Origin: JABFSM01 sp052389555
GTDB lineage: Bacteria; Gemmatimonadota; Gemmatimonadetes; Gemmatimonadales; GWC2-71-9
Length of the DNA stretch: 64,000 nt
Assembly (NCBI GenBank): GCA_052389555.1
Contig: JBQTHV010000014.1
Location: forward strand, 22,870 to 86,869
Direction of reading: 5' to 3'
Made by a program: the position numbers and the translations under genes. Under the pieces are notes generated by a model. That model made no database searches, was not told the origin of the DNA, and was given only the letters and a program-made list of their open reading frames with translations. Of the stretch, positions 1 to 7,135 are shown piece by piece (the first letter of the stretch is position 1; the number at the start of each line of letters is the position of its first letter).

Positions 1-295
1 GCATGTCATGCGCGATGCCGCTGGTGAGCCGGGTCGCGATTCCCCCACTGATCGGCATCGTATAGAGATCGCCGAGTAGGTCGAACGCGATCGCCTGGCC
101 GTCTGGACTCAGGTCCAGGGAGATCCAGGTTCCCTTGCTGGTCGTGAACCTGGCCCACCGGGCCGGCACGAGCGGCAGCCCCGCGTTGACGGTATCGGCC
201 GGCGGTGGCCGGCGGGGCGACGATCCCGGCCCCGACGGAACCAGCAGGAGAGGAACGAGCAGTGGAACGACAGGGGAGAAGCGAAGCCAGCGCAT
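1..295 (-). CDS. PD40/TolB-like propeller protein, N-terminal part (cut by window edge)
   Basis: Only the first 98 residues are in the window; the frame is open to base 1. It starts at an ATG preceded by GGAG about seven bases upstream. A hydrophobic leader (residues 5-22) is followed by a Pro/Arg stretch and then SLDLSPDGQAIAFDLLGD, a typical PD40 propeller blade. Leader plus WxSLDxSPDG plus DLYTxPxxGG is what I know from secreted Tol-like amidohydrolases of Gemmatimonadota, where an amidohydrolase domain follows the propeller. That domain lies outside the window, so the enzymatic part is inference. The product is probably periplasmic or exported. Confidence 0.6.
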   Translation of the reverse strand, partial: MRWLRFSPVVPLLVPLLLVPSGPGSSPRRPPPADTVNAGLPLVPARWARFTTSKGTWISLDLSPDGQAIAFDLLGDLYTMPISGGIATRLTSGIAHDM

Positions 296-365
296 ACGAA
301 GCTCCGAGAGAACCAAATGGCAGACGCTTGAATCCGGCAGAGCGTTGCGGCCGCAGGCTACAAAA

Positions 366-1508
366 CTAGCGGGATCCCGGCAGAATCCGCAGGACCCGTC
401 CGTCGGCTTCGTCCGTTACTACGTACAGGGCCCCATCCGGGCCTTCCTGAACGTCCCGGATGCGCCAGCCCAGCTCGCCGAGATACCGCTCCTCGCGGAC
501 CACCGCGCCGTTCTCGAGGACCAGGCGTACTAGGACCTGAGAGGCGAGCCCTCCGACCAGGATGTTCCCTTTCCAGTCCGGGAATGCGTCACCCGAGTAG
601 AACACCATGCCCGATGGCGCGATGATGGGGTCCCAGTAATAGACCGGCTGCTCCATGCCTTCCTTCGCGGTGCCCTCCCCGATGGCCAGGCCGCTGTAAT
701 CACGTCCGTAGGTGATCACCGGCCAGCCGTAGTTCTTGCCCGCCTCGGGATGGTTGAGCTCGTCCCCTCCCCGAGCCCCATGCTCCACCGTCCAGAGCTG
801 CCCGGTCGCGGGATCGAGCGCAGCCGCCTGAATGTTTCGATGACCGTAGGACCAGATCTCCCGCCTGGTACCGCTTTGGCCGGCGAAGGGATTGTCCCGG
901 GGAATCGATCCGTCGGGCATGATCCGAACCATCTTCCCGAGCCCGCTCGAGAGGTTCTGGGCCTGGTCGCGGTAGTCGAATCGATCGCCCTGGGTAACGA
1001 AAAGGGCGCCGCTCCGGTCGAACACCAGCCGGGATCCGAAGTGGCCTCCGCCGGCGACCTTGGGTTCCTGGCGATAGATGACGCGAAGGTCCTCGAGCCC
1101 GGCCGCGCCGAGCCGCGCCTGTGCGACGGCCGTGCCGGCCAATCCACCCGCACCCGGCTCGGCGTAAGAGAGGTAGATCGTCTGGTTGCTGGAGAAGTCG
1201 GGGTCGAGGGCGACATCCAGGAGGCCCCCCTGTCCTCGGGCATGGACCGCGGGTACTCCCGCCAGCGGTGAACTGAGCCGGCCATCCGGCTCGACGATGC
1301 GCAGGCGGCCGGGGCGTTCCGTCACCAGAATGCGGCCGTCGGGCAGGAACGCGAGTGCCCACGGGTGCTCGAGCCCCCTGGCGACCGTTTCGACTTTGAG
1401 CGCGTTCCGCTGCGCCGATGGATTGGGGGATCGGAGTGCCGGTCCGTTGGGCCCGGGGGGCCGGCAAGCCACCATGCCAGCCAGTAGGATGGCCAGGGTG
1501 CGTGACAT
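366..1508 (-). CDS. PQQ-dependent sugar (aldose) dehydrogenase-like lipoprotein
   Basis: 380 residues. The chosen ATG gives a clean lipoprotein signal, MSRTLAILLAGMVAC, with Cys15 as lipid anchor; the frame is open further upstream but that part has no signal character. The body matches the soluble glucose/aldose dehydrogenase family: GLEHPWALAFLPDGRILVTE at the start of the propeller, then HFGSRLVFDRSGALFVTQGD, GHRNIQAAALDP, and EHGARGGDELNHPEAGKNYG near the PQQ/Ca site. Such enzymes oxidise sugars in the periplasm using PQQ and pass electrons to the respiratory chain. A TATAAT box lies only six bases before the start, suggesting a leaderless transcript. The actual substrate cannot be told. 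Confidence 0.85.
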   Translation of the reverse strand: MSRTLAILLAGMVACRPPGPNGPALRSPNPSAQRNALKVETVARGLEHPWALAFLPDGRILVTERPGRLRIVEPDGRLSSPLAGVPAVHARGQGGLLDVALDPDFSSNQTIYLSYAEPGAGGLAGTAVAQARLGAAGLEDLRVIYRQEPKVAGGGHFGSRLVFDRSGALFVTQGDRFDYRDQAQNLSSGLGKMVRIMPDGSIPRDNPFAGQSGTRREIWSYGHRNIQAAALDPATGQLWTVEHGARGGDELNHPEAGKNYGWPVITYGRDYSGLAIGEGTAKEGMEQPVYYWDPIIAPSGMVFYSGDAFPDWKGNILVGGLASQVLVRLVLENGAVVREERYLGELGWRIRDVQEGPDGALYVVTDEADGRVLRILPGSR

Positions 1509-1514
1509 GCCTGC

Positions 1515-1520
1515 ATTATA
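1515..1520 (-). promoter_or_regulatory. TATAAT -10 box six bases before the start codon
   Basis: Read on the minus strand, TATAAT is followed by GCAGGC and then ATG at 1508. A transcript would begin at or next to the A of the start codon, so the sugar dehydrogenase mRNA may be leaderless. No strong -35 is seen; TGCAAC lies 18-20 bases upstream. Confidence 0.4.
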
Positions 1521-1627
1521 CGGGAAGCAGGCTCCGGGGGTTGCAGATCGTGAGGCGGGCGGTACCTTCGTTGCCAATTCCATCAGCGGGTCCGGTCGGT
1601 TTGCCCCATACCATCTCAGGAGGGAAC

Positions 1628-2137
1628 ATGAAATCCGCGCTGTCACCTGTTGTGATGCTCCTCGCTGTTGCTGCCTGCCAGCCGAGCGCCGAGACACCCG
1701 ATCAGGCCCAGGCTCGCATGGATACCGAGTCGGCCGCCGCCAAGATGGCGATCGATTCAATGGCCGGGGAGTTTGCCACCCACTTCAACGCGGGCCATGC
1801 GGACATCGTCGCCGGCTTCTACATGGAGAATGCCACGGCTATGCCGCCTAACGCGCCGATGGCCAGCGGCCGGGCGGCGATTCAGGCGGTGCTGCAGGGC
1901 TTTGTCGACATGAAAGCCCAGCTCACCCTCACCCCGCAGGCAGTGGTGGCCAACGGACCCCTGGCCATCGAGCGCGGGGTATACTCGGTCACCTTCACGC
2001 CGCCGGGCGCGACTGCTCCGATGACCGACACCGGGAAATACCTGGTGCACTGGCACATGGTGGACGGGAAGTGGATGATCGCGGACGATATCTGGAACAG
2101 CGATCTGGCTCCTCCGCCTCCGCCGCCGGCGCGATGA
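1628..2137 (+). CDS. SnoaL/DUF4440-like lipoprotein
   Basis: 169 residues, ATG preceded by AGGAGGG at a good distance. The signal peptide ends in a lipobox, LLAVAAC, with Cys17. The mature part has the features of a cystatin-fold SnoaL/DUF4440 domain: a long first helix (FATHFNAGHADIVAGFY), the GRAAIQAVLQGF segment, and the closing strand HWHMVDGKWMIADDIWNSD. These domains bind small molecules or act as isomerases; no catalytic residues can be assigned here. It is divergent to the sugar dehydrogenase and shares its upstream region. The Pro-rich C-terminus (eight prolines near the end) is encoded by a CCT/CCG run. Confidence 0.75.
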   Translation: MKSALSPVVMLLAVAACQPSAETPDQAQARMDTESAAAKMAIDSMAGEFATHFNAGHADIVAGFYMENATAMPPNAPMASGRAAIQAVLQGFVDMKAQLTLTPQAVVANGPLAIERGVYSVTFTPPGATAPMTDTGKYLVHWHMVDGKWMIADDIWNSDLAPPPPPPAR

Positions 2138-2141
2138 GTGT

Positions 2142-2223
2142 GGCTATTGGCTAATAGCTATTGGCTATTGGACACGAGCCCCGCCGGGTTAGGGCAGTTT
2201 CCAATAGCCAATAGCCAATAGCC
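2142..2223. repeat. Fold-back array of TATTGGC units with CGGGTTAGG in the loop
   Basis: Left arm at 2142-2171 consists of GGCTATTGG units, right arm at 2201-2223 of CCAATAGCC units; they are reverse complements over about 17-20 bases. The 29-base loop contains CGGGTTAGGG. The element fills the space between two convergent genes, so it could act as a transcript-end hairpin, although no T-run follows. The same unit recurs at 49431-49544 and 63331-63360. Confidence 0.8.
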
Positions 2224-2231
2224 GCTGCCAG

Positions 2232-4103
2232 CTAGTCTCGCCGCCCCGGGACAATCGGCGCACCCGCCGATTCAGGCGGCGGCGCGGACACCACGGGCTC
2301 CGGTTCCGGGGTGAAGTCTTCTCCCGGGTTAATGAACCGGTCCCGCTCCAGCTTGAACTGTTTGTCGTAGAGCTGCTTGTACCGGCCGCCGTTGGCCAGG
2401 AGCTCTCGGTGGGTGCCGCGCTCCACGATCTCGCCGGCTTCCAGCACCAGGATCTGGTCCGCGCTCAGAATAGTCGAAAGCCGGTGGGCGATGACGAACG
2501 TGGTCCGGCCTTTTCGGAGCGCCCGCAATCCGTCCTGAATCAGGCCTTCACTCTCGCTGTCGAGACTCGAGGTGGCTTCATCGAGCAGCAGGATGGCCGG
2601 GTCGGCCAGAATCGCTCGAGCAATCGCTACCCGCTGGCGCTGGCCGCCTGAAAGCTTCACCCCGCGTTCCCCCACGATCGTGTCGTATCCCTGCGGAAAG
2701 CCCTGCACGAATTCATCGCAGTGGGCAATCCGGCTCACCAGCTCGACCTCATCCCGGGTCGCCTCGGGCCGGCTGAACTTGATGTTCTCCGCCACGGTGC
2801 CGTCGAACAAGAAGTTGTCTTGGAGCACGATGCCGAGTCGGCTCCGGTAATCGCGCAGCCGGAGCGTAACGAGGTCGCGGCCATCGACCCTCGCGGTGCC
2901 CTGCTGAGGCCGGTTGAACGCCATTACCAGACTCATCAGCGTGCTCTTGCCTGAGCCGCTCGAGCCGACCAGCGCCGTGGTCGAGCCGGCAGGGGCGCGG
3001 AACGAGACATTTCGGAGCACCGGCACTCCTGGGGTGTACTCGAACCACACGTTCTCGAACGCGACTTCGCCCCGAACCCCGTCGACAGGAATCCGGCCCG
3101 CATCCTCATCGTCCTCGGTAGCCATCTGGCGGATTTCGCGGATCCGGTCCAGACCCGCGAATGCCTCGGTGATCTGGGTGCCGATCGAGGCGATCTGGAT
3201 GAGGGGGGCCGCCATGAGCCCGGTAAAGAACACATACATAACGAAATCGCCGAGCGTCATCTGCCCCGCAATGATGTCGCGGCCGCCAACCCAGATCATG
3301 ATCGCGCCGATGCCGCCGACCACGACGCTGGAGAGCGCGGTGACCGCGCCGACGCCCGTCATGGTGGTGGCGATGTTGCGGAACAGCTGGTGGACTCCCT
3401 TGGTGAAGACGTAGTCCTCCCGCCGCTCGGCGACGTAGGACTTGACGATGCGGATGCCGCCCAGCGATTCGGTGAGCCGGCCGCTCACCGCCGCGGTGAG
3501 CTTCTGGCGTTCCCGGAAGATCGGGCGGAGTTTCTTGAAGGCATAGGTCATCCCGCCGCCGAACCCGATCAAGACCGCGAGCGTCACGGCGGTGAGCTTC
3601 CAGTTCAGCCAGAACAGCACGCTCATCGCGATCACGCCGGTGAGCAGGCCACCGGCGAGCTGCACCAGGCCGGTGCCCACCAGGTTCCGGATGCCTTCGG
3701 CGTCGTTCATAACCCGTGACAGCAGGATGCCGGTCTGGGTCTGATCGAAGAACCGGATGGGAAGCCGGAGCACGTGCTCCTGGACCTCGCGCCGCAGGTT
3801 GGTGATCGCCCGCTGCGCCGCGATCCCGAGCACGCGCACCAGGGCGAACGAGGTGGCGGCCTGCACCAAGGCGGCCCCTAAAACGGCGAAGGCAATCGGT
3901 GGCAGCAGATGGACCTGACCCGCCACGATCACTTCATCGATCAGGTATTTGGAGCTCGCCGGCAGGACCAGTCCGGCCAGGCGACTCACCAGCATGATGG
4001 CAAAGCCCAGCGCGAGCCGGCCCCGGTACCGCCAGATGAGCTCGCGCGCTTCCCGCCATGCGACGGAGAACGTGACCTTCTTCTTCTTGGGAAGCTCGGT
4101 CAT
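2232..4103 (-). CDS. ABC exporter, fused membrane and ATPase domains (MsbA-like)
   Basis: 623 residues. The N-terminal part (about 25-330) is a type I exporter membrane domain with six hydrophobic segments, including the QTGILLSRVMNDAEGIRNL coupling region. The nucleotide-binding domain follows with Walker A GSSGSGKST, Q-loop VLQDNFLFDGT, signature LSGGQRQRVAIARAIL, Walker B ILLLDEATSSLD and switch His in VIAHRLSTI. The order fits the lipid/drug exporter family (MsbA, LmrA), working as a homodimer in the inner membrane; the substrate is unknown. Three bases separate it from the upstream hypothetical gene, implying co-transcription. The C-terminal 40 residues are Pro/Glu-rich and probably disordered. 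Confidence 0.92.
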   Translation of the reverse strand: MTELPKKKKVTFSVAWREARELIWRYRGRLALGFAIMLVSRLAGLVLPASSKYLIDEVIVAGQVHLLPPIAFAVLGAALVQAATSFALVRVLGIAAQRAITNLRREVQEHVLRLPIRFFDQTQTGILLSRVMNDAEGIRNLVGTGLVQLAGGLLTGVIAMSVLFWLNWKLTAVTLAVLIGFGGGMTYAFKKLRPIFRERQKLTAAVSGRLTESLGGIRIVKSYVAERREDYVFTKGVHQLFRNIATTMTGVGAVTALSSVVVGGIGAIMIWVGGRDIIAGQMTLGDFVMYVFFTGLMAAPLIQIASIGTQITEAFAGLDRIREIRQMATEDDEDAGRIPVDGVRGEVAFENVWFEYTPGVPVLRNVSFRAPAGSTTALVGSSGSGKSTLMSLVMAFNRPQQGTARVDGRDLVTLRLRDYRSRLGIVLQDNFLFDGTVAENIKFSRPEATRDEVELVSRIAHCDEFVQGFPQGYDTIVGERGVKLSGGQRQRVAIARAILADPAILLLDEATSSLDSESEGLIQDGLRALRKGRTTFVIAHRLSTILSADQILVLEAGEIVERGTHRELLANGGRYKQLYDKQFKLERDRFINPGEDFTPEPEPVVSAPPPESAGAPIVPGRRD

Positions 4104-4106
4104 GCG

Positions 4107-4610
4107 CTACTTCTTCAGCCCTGGCCCCTGGCCCCCGGCCCCTGACCCCTTCAACCGGGTCTGAACCCGCTCGCGATACCTGGCAAACACCGCGCGCCCT
4201 TCCTCAGAGCTCGTGGCGATCCACTCGGCGTGGCGGAAGGCGTGCGGCGATACTGCCGCCCGGAACTCGGCCAGCCAGGGCTGGAACTTTGCAAAGACCA
4301 GCAGGCCCTCACTGGTCGTTTCGACGAGATAGTCCGGGTTCACGATTCCATGGCGCGCCATGCCATAGGCCATCTCCCAGTAGGTGGTCACCTGCCGGTA
4401 GGCGGTGTTGCCGGGATGCTCGCCTTTGGTAATGGCTACCGCGGCCGCGAGAGTCTCCGGCCAGAACTCGGCGACCATGTACCGCCGGGATTCGCGCATG
4501 ATGGGTTCACGCCGCAGCTCGTAGAGCCGCAGCACCAGCTCCGCATCATGATGGTCGGGACGGTCCTTGATCAGACCGTCGCGCACTCGAGGGATCGGCA
4601 GTCCGGTCAT
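4107..4610 (-). CDS. Conserved hypothetical cytosolic protein
   Basis: 167 residues, not recognised. The ATG at 4610 begins MTGLPIPRVRDGLIKDRP; the frame is open further upstream, but that stretch overlaps the divergent lipoprotein gene. The body is helical and charged, with motifs RRYMVAEFWPET, YRQVTTYWEMAYGMA, VNPDYLVETTSEGLLVFAKF. No signal peptide or membrane segment. It lies three bases before the ABC exporter start and is probably co-transcribed with it. The last 13 residues (GSGAGGQGPG and so on) are encoded by a GGCCCCTG-type array at 4119-4150, so the natural C-terminus has been remodelled by a repeat. Confidence 0.65.
   Translation of the reverse strand: MTGLPIPRVRDGLIKDRPDHHDAELVLRLYELRREPIMRESRRYMVAEFWPETLAAAVAITKGEHPGNTAYRQVTTYWEMAYGMARHGIVNPDYLVETTSEGLLVFAKFQPWLAEFRAAVSPHAFRHAEWIATSSEEGRAVFARYRERVQTRLKGSGAGGQGPGLKK
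4119..4150. repeat. CCCTGGCC-type tandem array
   Basis: About four degenerate copies of a CCCTGGCC/CCCCTGAC unit. The array encodes the Gly-rich C-terminus of the hypothetical gene ending at 4107. Similar units occur at 11522-11556 inside the metzincin gene and at 39551-39575 between genes. Confidence 0.6.
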
Positions 4611-4659
4611 GGGGTAGGCTCGAGAATGATGGCGCGGCGGGCGAAGCAGTGCAGTGGCC

Positions 4660-4712
4660 AACCTAGCCGGATAGGAACGGCGATGCAAGGCGTTCCTCGG
4701 TCCGGTTAGGTT
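4660..4712. promoter_or_regulatory. Imperfect hairpin in a divergent intergenic region
   Basis: AACCTAGCCGG (4660-4670) pairs with CCGGTTAGGTT (4702-4712) with one G-T position, and AGGAACG (4673-4679) pairs perfectly with CGTTCCT (4691-4697). It ends ten bases before the start of the lipoprotein gene at 4722, which has no visible ribosome binding site. It may be a 5' leader structure or a protein-binding palindrome. Confidence 0.4.
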
Positions 4713-4721
4713 TCGCTCTTC

Positions 4722-5882
4722 ATGCGATCCGCGATGCTCGCCCGGCATTTCCTGCTTCTGGTCATCGCTGCCGGGGCTGCGTGCCGCAGCCGTCCCTCGA
4801 GAGAAACCGGAGGCCGCGCGGACCCTGCTGCGGCGGACACCGCCGCCGTGCTGGTTGTGGTGGAGCCCGCGGTGGTCGGCTTCTGGCTTCCCGCGGCTGA
4901 CACGATCCCCGCCTCCGCGCAGCGGGACGCCGAACGTGAGTTCTCCCGGACCGGCCGGGCAATCGCACGCTATCTCGACGACACCGATATCGACTTTGTG
5001 ACCACGACGAGCGATACCGTCATCGTGCAGCTCGCCGGCGGGCGGCAGCGGATGATCATGCTGAGCGGGCTCGACTTCCCGTATGGCTACGTGCTGATCG
5101 AGCCGGGTTATGCAGAGGAGTTTCACACCGGGATCGAGGACTTGGATCACCTGGAGGAAGCCATCGCGGCGTACTTCGGGCTGGAGGATCCGGGTGCCGG
5201 GTCCCGCCCGCGTCACCGCATTGCCCACTCCCCAATCCCCACTCCCCACTCCCCATTCCCCTGCTATTCGCTATTCGCTGCGCTTCCAACTCGGTCCTCG
5301 AAGAGCCCGTCCCGGCTTCGCACCGGTTGGGACGCCGTCGCGCAGTACCAGGGTGCCATTGACCAGGACATGCCGGATGCCGACCGAGAGCTGGTGCGGC
5401 TGCTCGAAGGTGGCCCGGTCGCCGACCGTAGCCGCGTCGAAGAGAACGACGTCAGCATAGAATCCCTCGCGCAACAATCCCCGATCCCGAATCGACAACC
5501 TGGTCGCGACCGCCGAGGTGCTCTTGCGGATCGCTTCCTCCAGCGGGAGGACCCGTTCCTCGCGAACATACCTCCCGAGGATCCGCGGGTAATTGCCGTA
5601 CGAGCGTGGATGCACCAACCCGCGAGGATTGGCCGGGTCCTGACCGCTCGCATCGGTGCCGAACTTCATCCAGGGGAGCCGGAGCTTGGTGCGGACATTC
5701 TCTTCGCTCATGAGGAAGAAGACCGTTTCGACCCGCGAGCTGTCGGCGAGGAGCAGATCCATCGCGGCGTCCTCCCACGCCTTCCTCATCTCGGCGGCGA
5801 CCTCGGAGAGTCGCTTGCCCTGATACCGGGCGTTGGCGGAGTTCCGGAATTCGACGAACAGCACGTTCTCCGGACCGCCTAA
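4722..5882 (+). CDS. Hypothetical lipoprotein with repeat-extended C-terminus
   Basis: The frame encodes 386 residues. The start gives a lipobox, LVIAAGAAC, with Cys21; Met5 is an alternative. About 165 residues look like real protein: an Ala/Asp linker, a globular part with FWLPAADTIPASAQRDAE, DTDIDFVTTTSDTVIVQLAG and EDLDHLEEAIAAYFGLEDPG. Then comes an array of CCCCACT units (5223-5279), after which the frame continues antisense to the D-aminoacylase gene until 5882. I infer that the array removed the original stop near 5220-5270 and that the downstream part is read-through, not conserved protein. Family not recognised. Confidence 0.5.
   Translation: MRSAMLARHFLLLVIAAGAACRSRPSRETGGRADPAAADTAAVLVVVEPAVVGFWLPAADTIPASAQRDAEREFSRTGRAIARYLDDTDIDFVTTTSDTVIVQLAGGRQRMIMLSGLDFPYGYVLIEPGYAEEFHTGIEDLDHLEEAIAAYFGLEDPGAGSRPRHRIAHSPIPTPHSPFPCYSLFAALPTRSSKSPSRLRTGWDAVAQYQGAIDQDMPDADRELVRLLEGGPVADRSRVEENDVSIESLAQQSPIPNRQPGRDRRGALADRFLQREDPFLANIPPEDPRVIAVRAWMHQPARIGRVLTARIGAELHPGEPELGADILFAHEEEDRFDPRAVGEEQIHRGVLPRLPHLGGDLGESLALIPGVGGVPEFDEQHVLRTA
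5223..5279. repeat. Tandem CCCCACT array followed by CTATTCG units
   Basis: Four CCCCACT/CCCCAAT-type units are followed by GCTATTCGCTATTCGCT. On the plus strand it encodes the HSPIPTPHSPFP stretch of the lipoprotein frame; on the minus strand the CGAATAGCGAATAG part supplies the TAG stop of the D-aminoacylase gene. Units of the same kind recur at 44362-44445 and 63373-63405. Confidence 0.75.
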
Positions 5883-6977
5883 CTCGCAGAGGTTCTCCCA
5901 CCCACTCTGGACCTGTCCCATTTCGGCGCGGATTCGCGGCCGGACCGCCGAGTCGGCGAGGTTCTGGAATAGCTTGCCGTCGGCACTGGCCCAGGGGGGC
6001 ACACAGGCGCTCAACCCGGTGGCGCCGGCGGGATACGCATACATGTCAGCCTGAACGTCTAGGCCGGCCGCTCGTGCCGAGTCAATCTTGGCGATGGCCT
6101 GCGCGGTCTTGGGCCAATTGCGGATGCCGCCGGCTTTGAGGTGATAAATCTCGACCGGCACCCCGCCTTCCGTGCCGATCCGGATCGCTTCGTCGATGGC
6201 CTCGAGCCACGCGTTCCCTTCCGAGCGGAGATGCGTGATGTAAACCCCGCCGAGCGGTGCCATCGCGCGGGCAAGCTCGATCAGCTCTTCGGTCGAAGCG
6301 TAGTTGCCGGGCGGATAGATCAGTGCGGATCCGAGGCCGAAGGCGCCATCCTCCATGGCGCGACGGACTACCGCGCGCATGGTATCGAGCTCGGCGGGGG
6401 TGGCAGGTCCCTGGGCCTGACCCTTGGCATAGACCCGCACCGTTCCGGCGCCCAGGAAGGATCCCACGTTGACCGAGTTGCCGTGCCTCTCCATGGCACG
6501 GAGCCAGGCATCGAAGCCGTGTGGCCCGCTGAAGTCGAGATCGGCCCGTCCGCTCCATGGACCGCGCGGGTTGGTGTTGGAATTCGCCGGAGCCGGCGTG
6601 CCGCCTTCGCCGAGGATCTCGGTGGTGATACCTTGCGTGATCTTGCTGATGACCCGGCCGTCGCCGACCGTGAACTCCGCCGTGGATTGGCCCTGGATGT
6701 CGATGAACCCCGGAGCCACCACGAGTCCGGCGGCCGAGATCCGCTCTTTGGCGGGCTCGCGTGCTAACCCGCCGCGCGGCGCAATCCGGGCGATGCGGTC
6801 TCCCCGGATCGCCAGATCGCCCCAGAACCAGGCTGCGCCGGTGCCGTCAACGATCCGCCCCCCCTCGATCACGAGATCGTACGGCCCGGGCGCTGGGGCC
6901 GGCGTGGGGACCGGACCGCTCCTCGCGCACGCCCCACCGAGCACGAGGAACAACAGCAAGCAGAGTCGGCGCGTCAT
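5271..6977 (-). CDS. N-acyl-D-amino-acid deacylase family amidohydrolase, lipoprotein
   Basis: 568 residues from an ATG with AGGAG seven bases upstream; the leader MTRRLCLLLFLVLGGAC is a lipobox signal. The body follows the D-aminoacylase/amidohydrolase pattern: DLVIEGGRIVDGTG at the N-terminus, VAPGFIDIQGQS, YITHLRSEGNAWLEAIDEAI, VEIYHLKAGG, VQADMYAYPAGATGL, TDASGQDPANPRGLVHPRSY, and the closing VLVNGTLVLRDGV. These enzymes remove acyl groups from D-amino acids using one or two metals. The first metal motif, usually HxH or HxD after GFID, reads QGQS here, so one ligand has changed. The stop codon lies inside a repeat array. Confidence 0.85.
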   Translation of the reverse strand: MTRRLCLLLFLVLGGACARSGPVPTPAPAPGPYDLVIEGGRIVDGTGAAWFWGDLAIRGDRIARIAPRGGLAREPAKERISAAGLVVAPGFIDIQGQSTAEFTVGDGRVISKITQGITTEILGEGGTPAPANSNTNPRGPWSGRADLDFSGPHGFDAWLRAMERHGNSVNVGSFLGAGTVRVYAKGQAQGPATPAELDTMRAVVRRAMEDGAFGLGSALIYPPGNYASTEELIELARAMAPLGGVYITHLRSEGNAWLEAIDEAIRIGTEGGVPVEIYHLKAGGIRNWPKTAQAIAKIDSARAAGLDVQADMYAYPAGATGLSACVPPWASADGKLFQNLADSAVRPRIRAEMGQVQSGWENLCELGGPENVLFVEFRNSANARYQGKRLSEVAAEMRKAWEDAAMDLLLADSSRVETVFFLMSEENVRTKLRLPWMKFGTDASGQDPANPRGLVHPRSYGNYPRILGRYVREERVLPLEEAIRKSTSAVATRLSIRDRGLLREGFYADVVLFDAATVGDRATFEQPHQLSVGIRHVLVNGTLVLRDGVPTGAKPGRALRGPSWKRSE

Positions 6978-6999
6978 TCCGGTTCTCCTCAACGAATGG

Positions 7000-7083
7000 C
7001 CCACAGATTACACCGATTACGCAGATTGAAAAGCTATCCGCGGACCATTCTGAGAAATCTGTGTCATCGGTGTAATCTGTGGG
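7000..7083. repeat. Fold-back element with 28-base arms (CACAGATTACACC family)
   Basis: Arms at 7000-7027 and 7056-7083 are reverse complements with 26 of 28 positions matching, around a 28-base loop. The arm itself contains two related units, CAGATTACACCGATTACG. It lies between divergent genes, upstream of the penicillin acylase and the D-aminoacylase, so it would fall in or near their promoters. Confidence 0.85.
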
Positions 7084-7135
7084 TCCTCTCTCCATGACTG
7101 CTTGACAAGCTGGGGCTCCGGGACGAAGGTCAGTG

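Noticed and set aside
1509..1760. N-terminal extension of the sugar dehydrogenase frame
   Set aside because: It crosses the divergent promoter region and the start of the SnoaL-like gene; the signal peptide begins at 1508.
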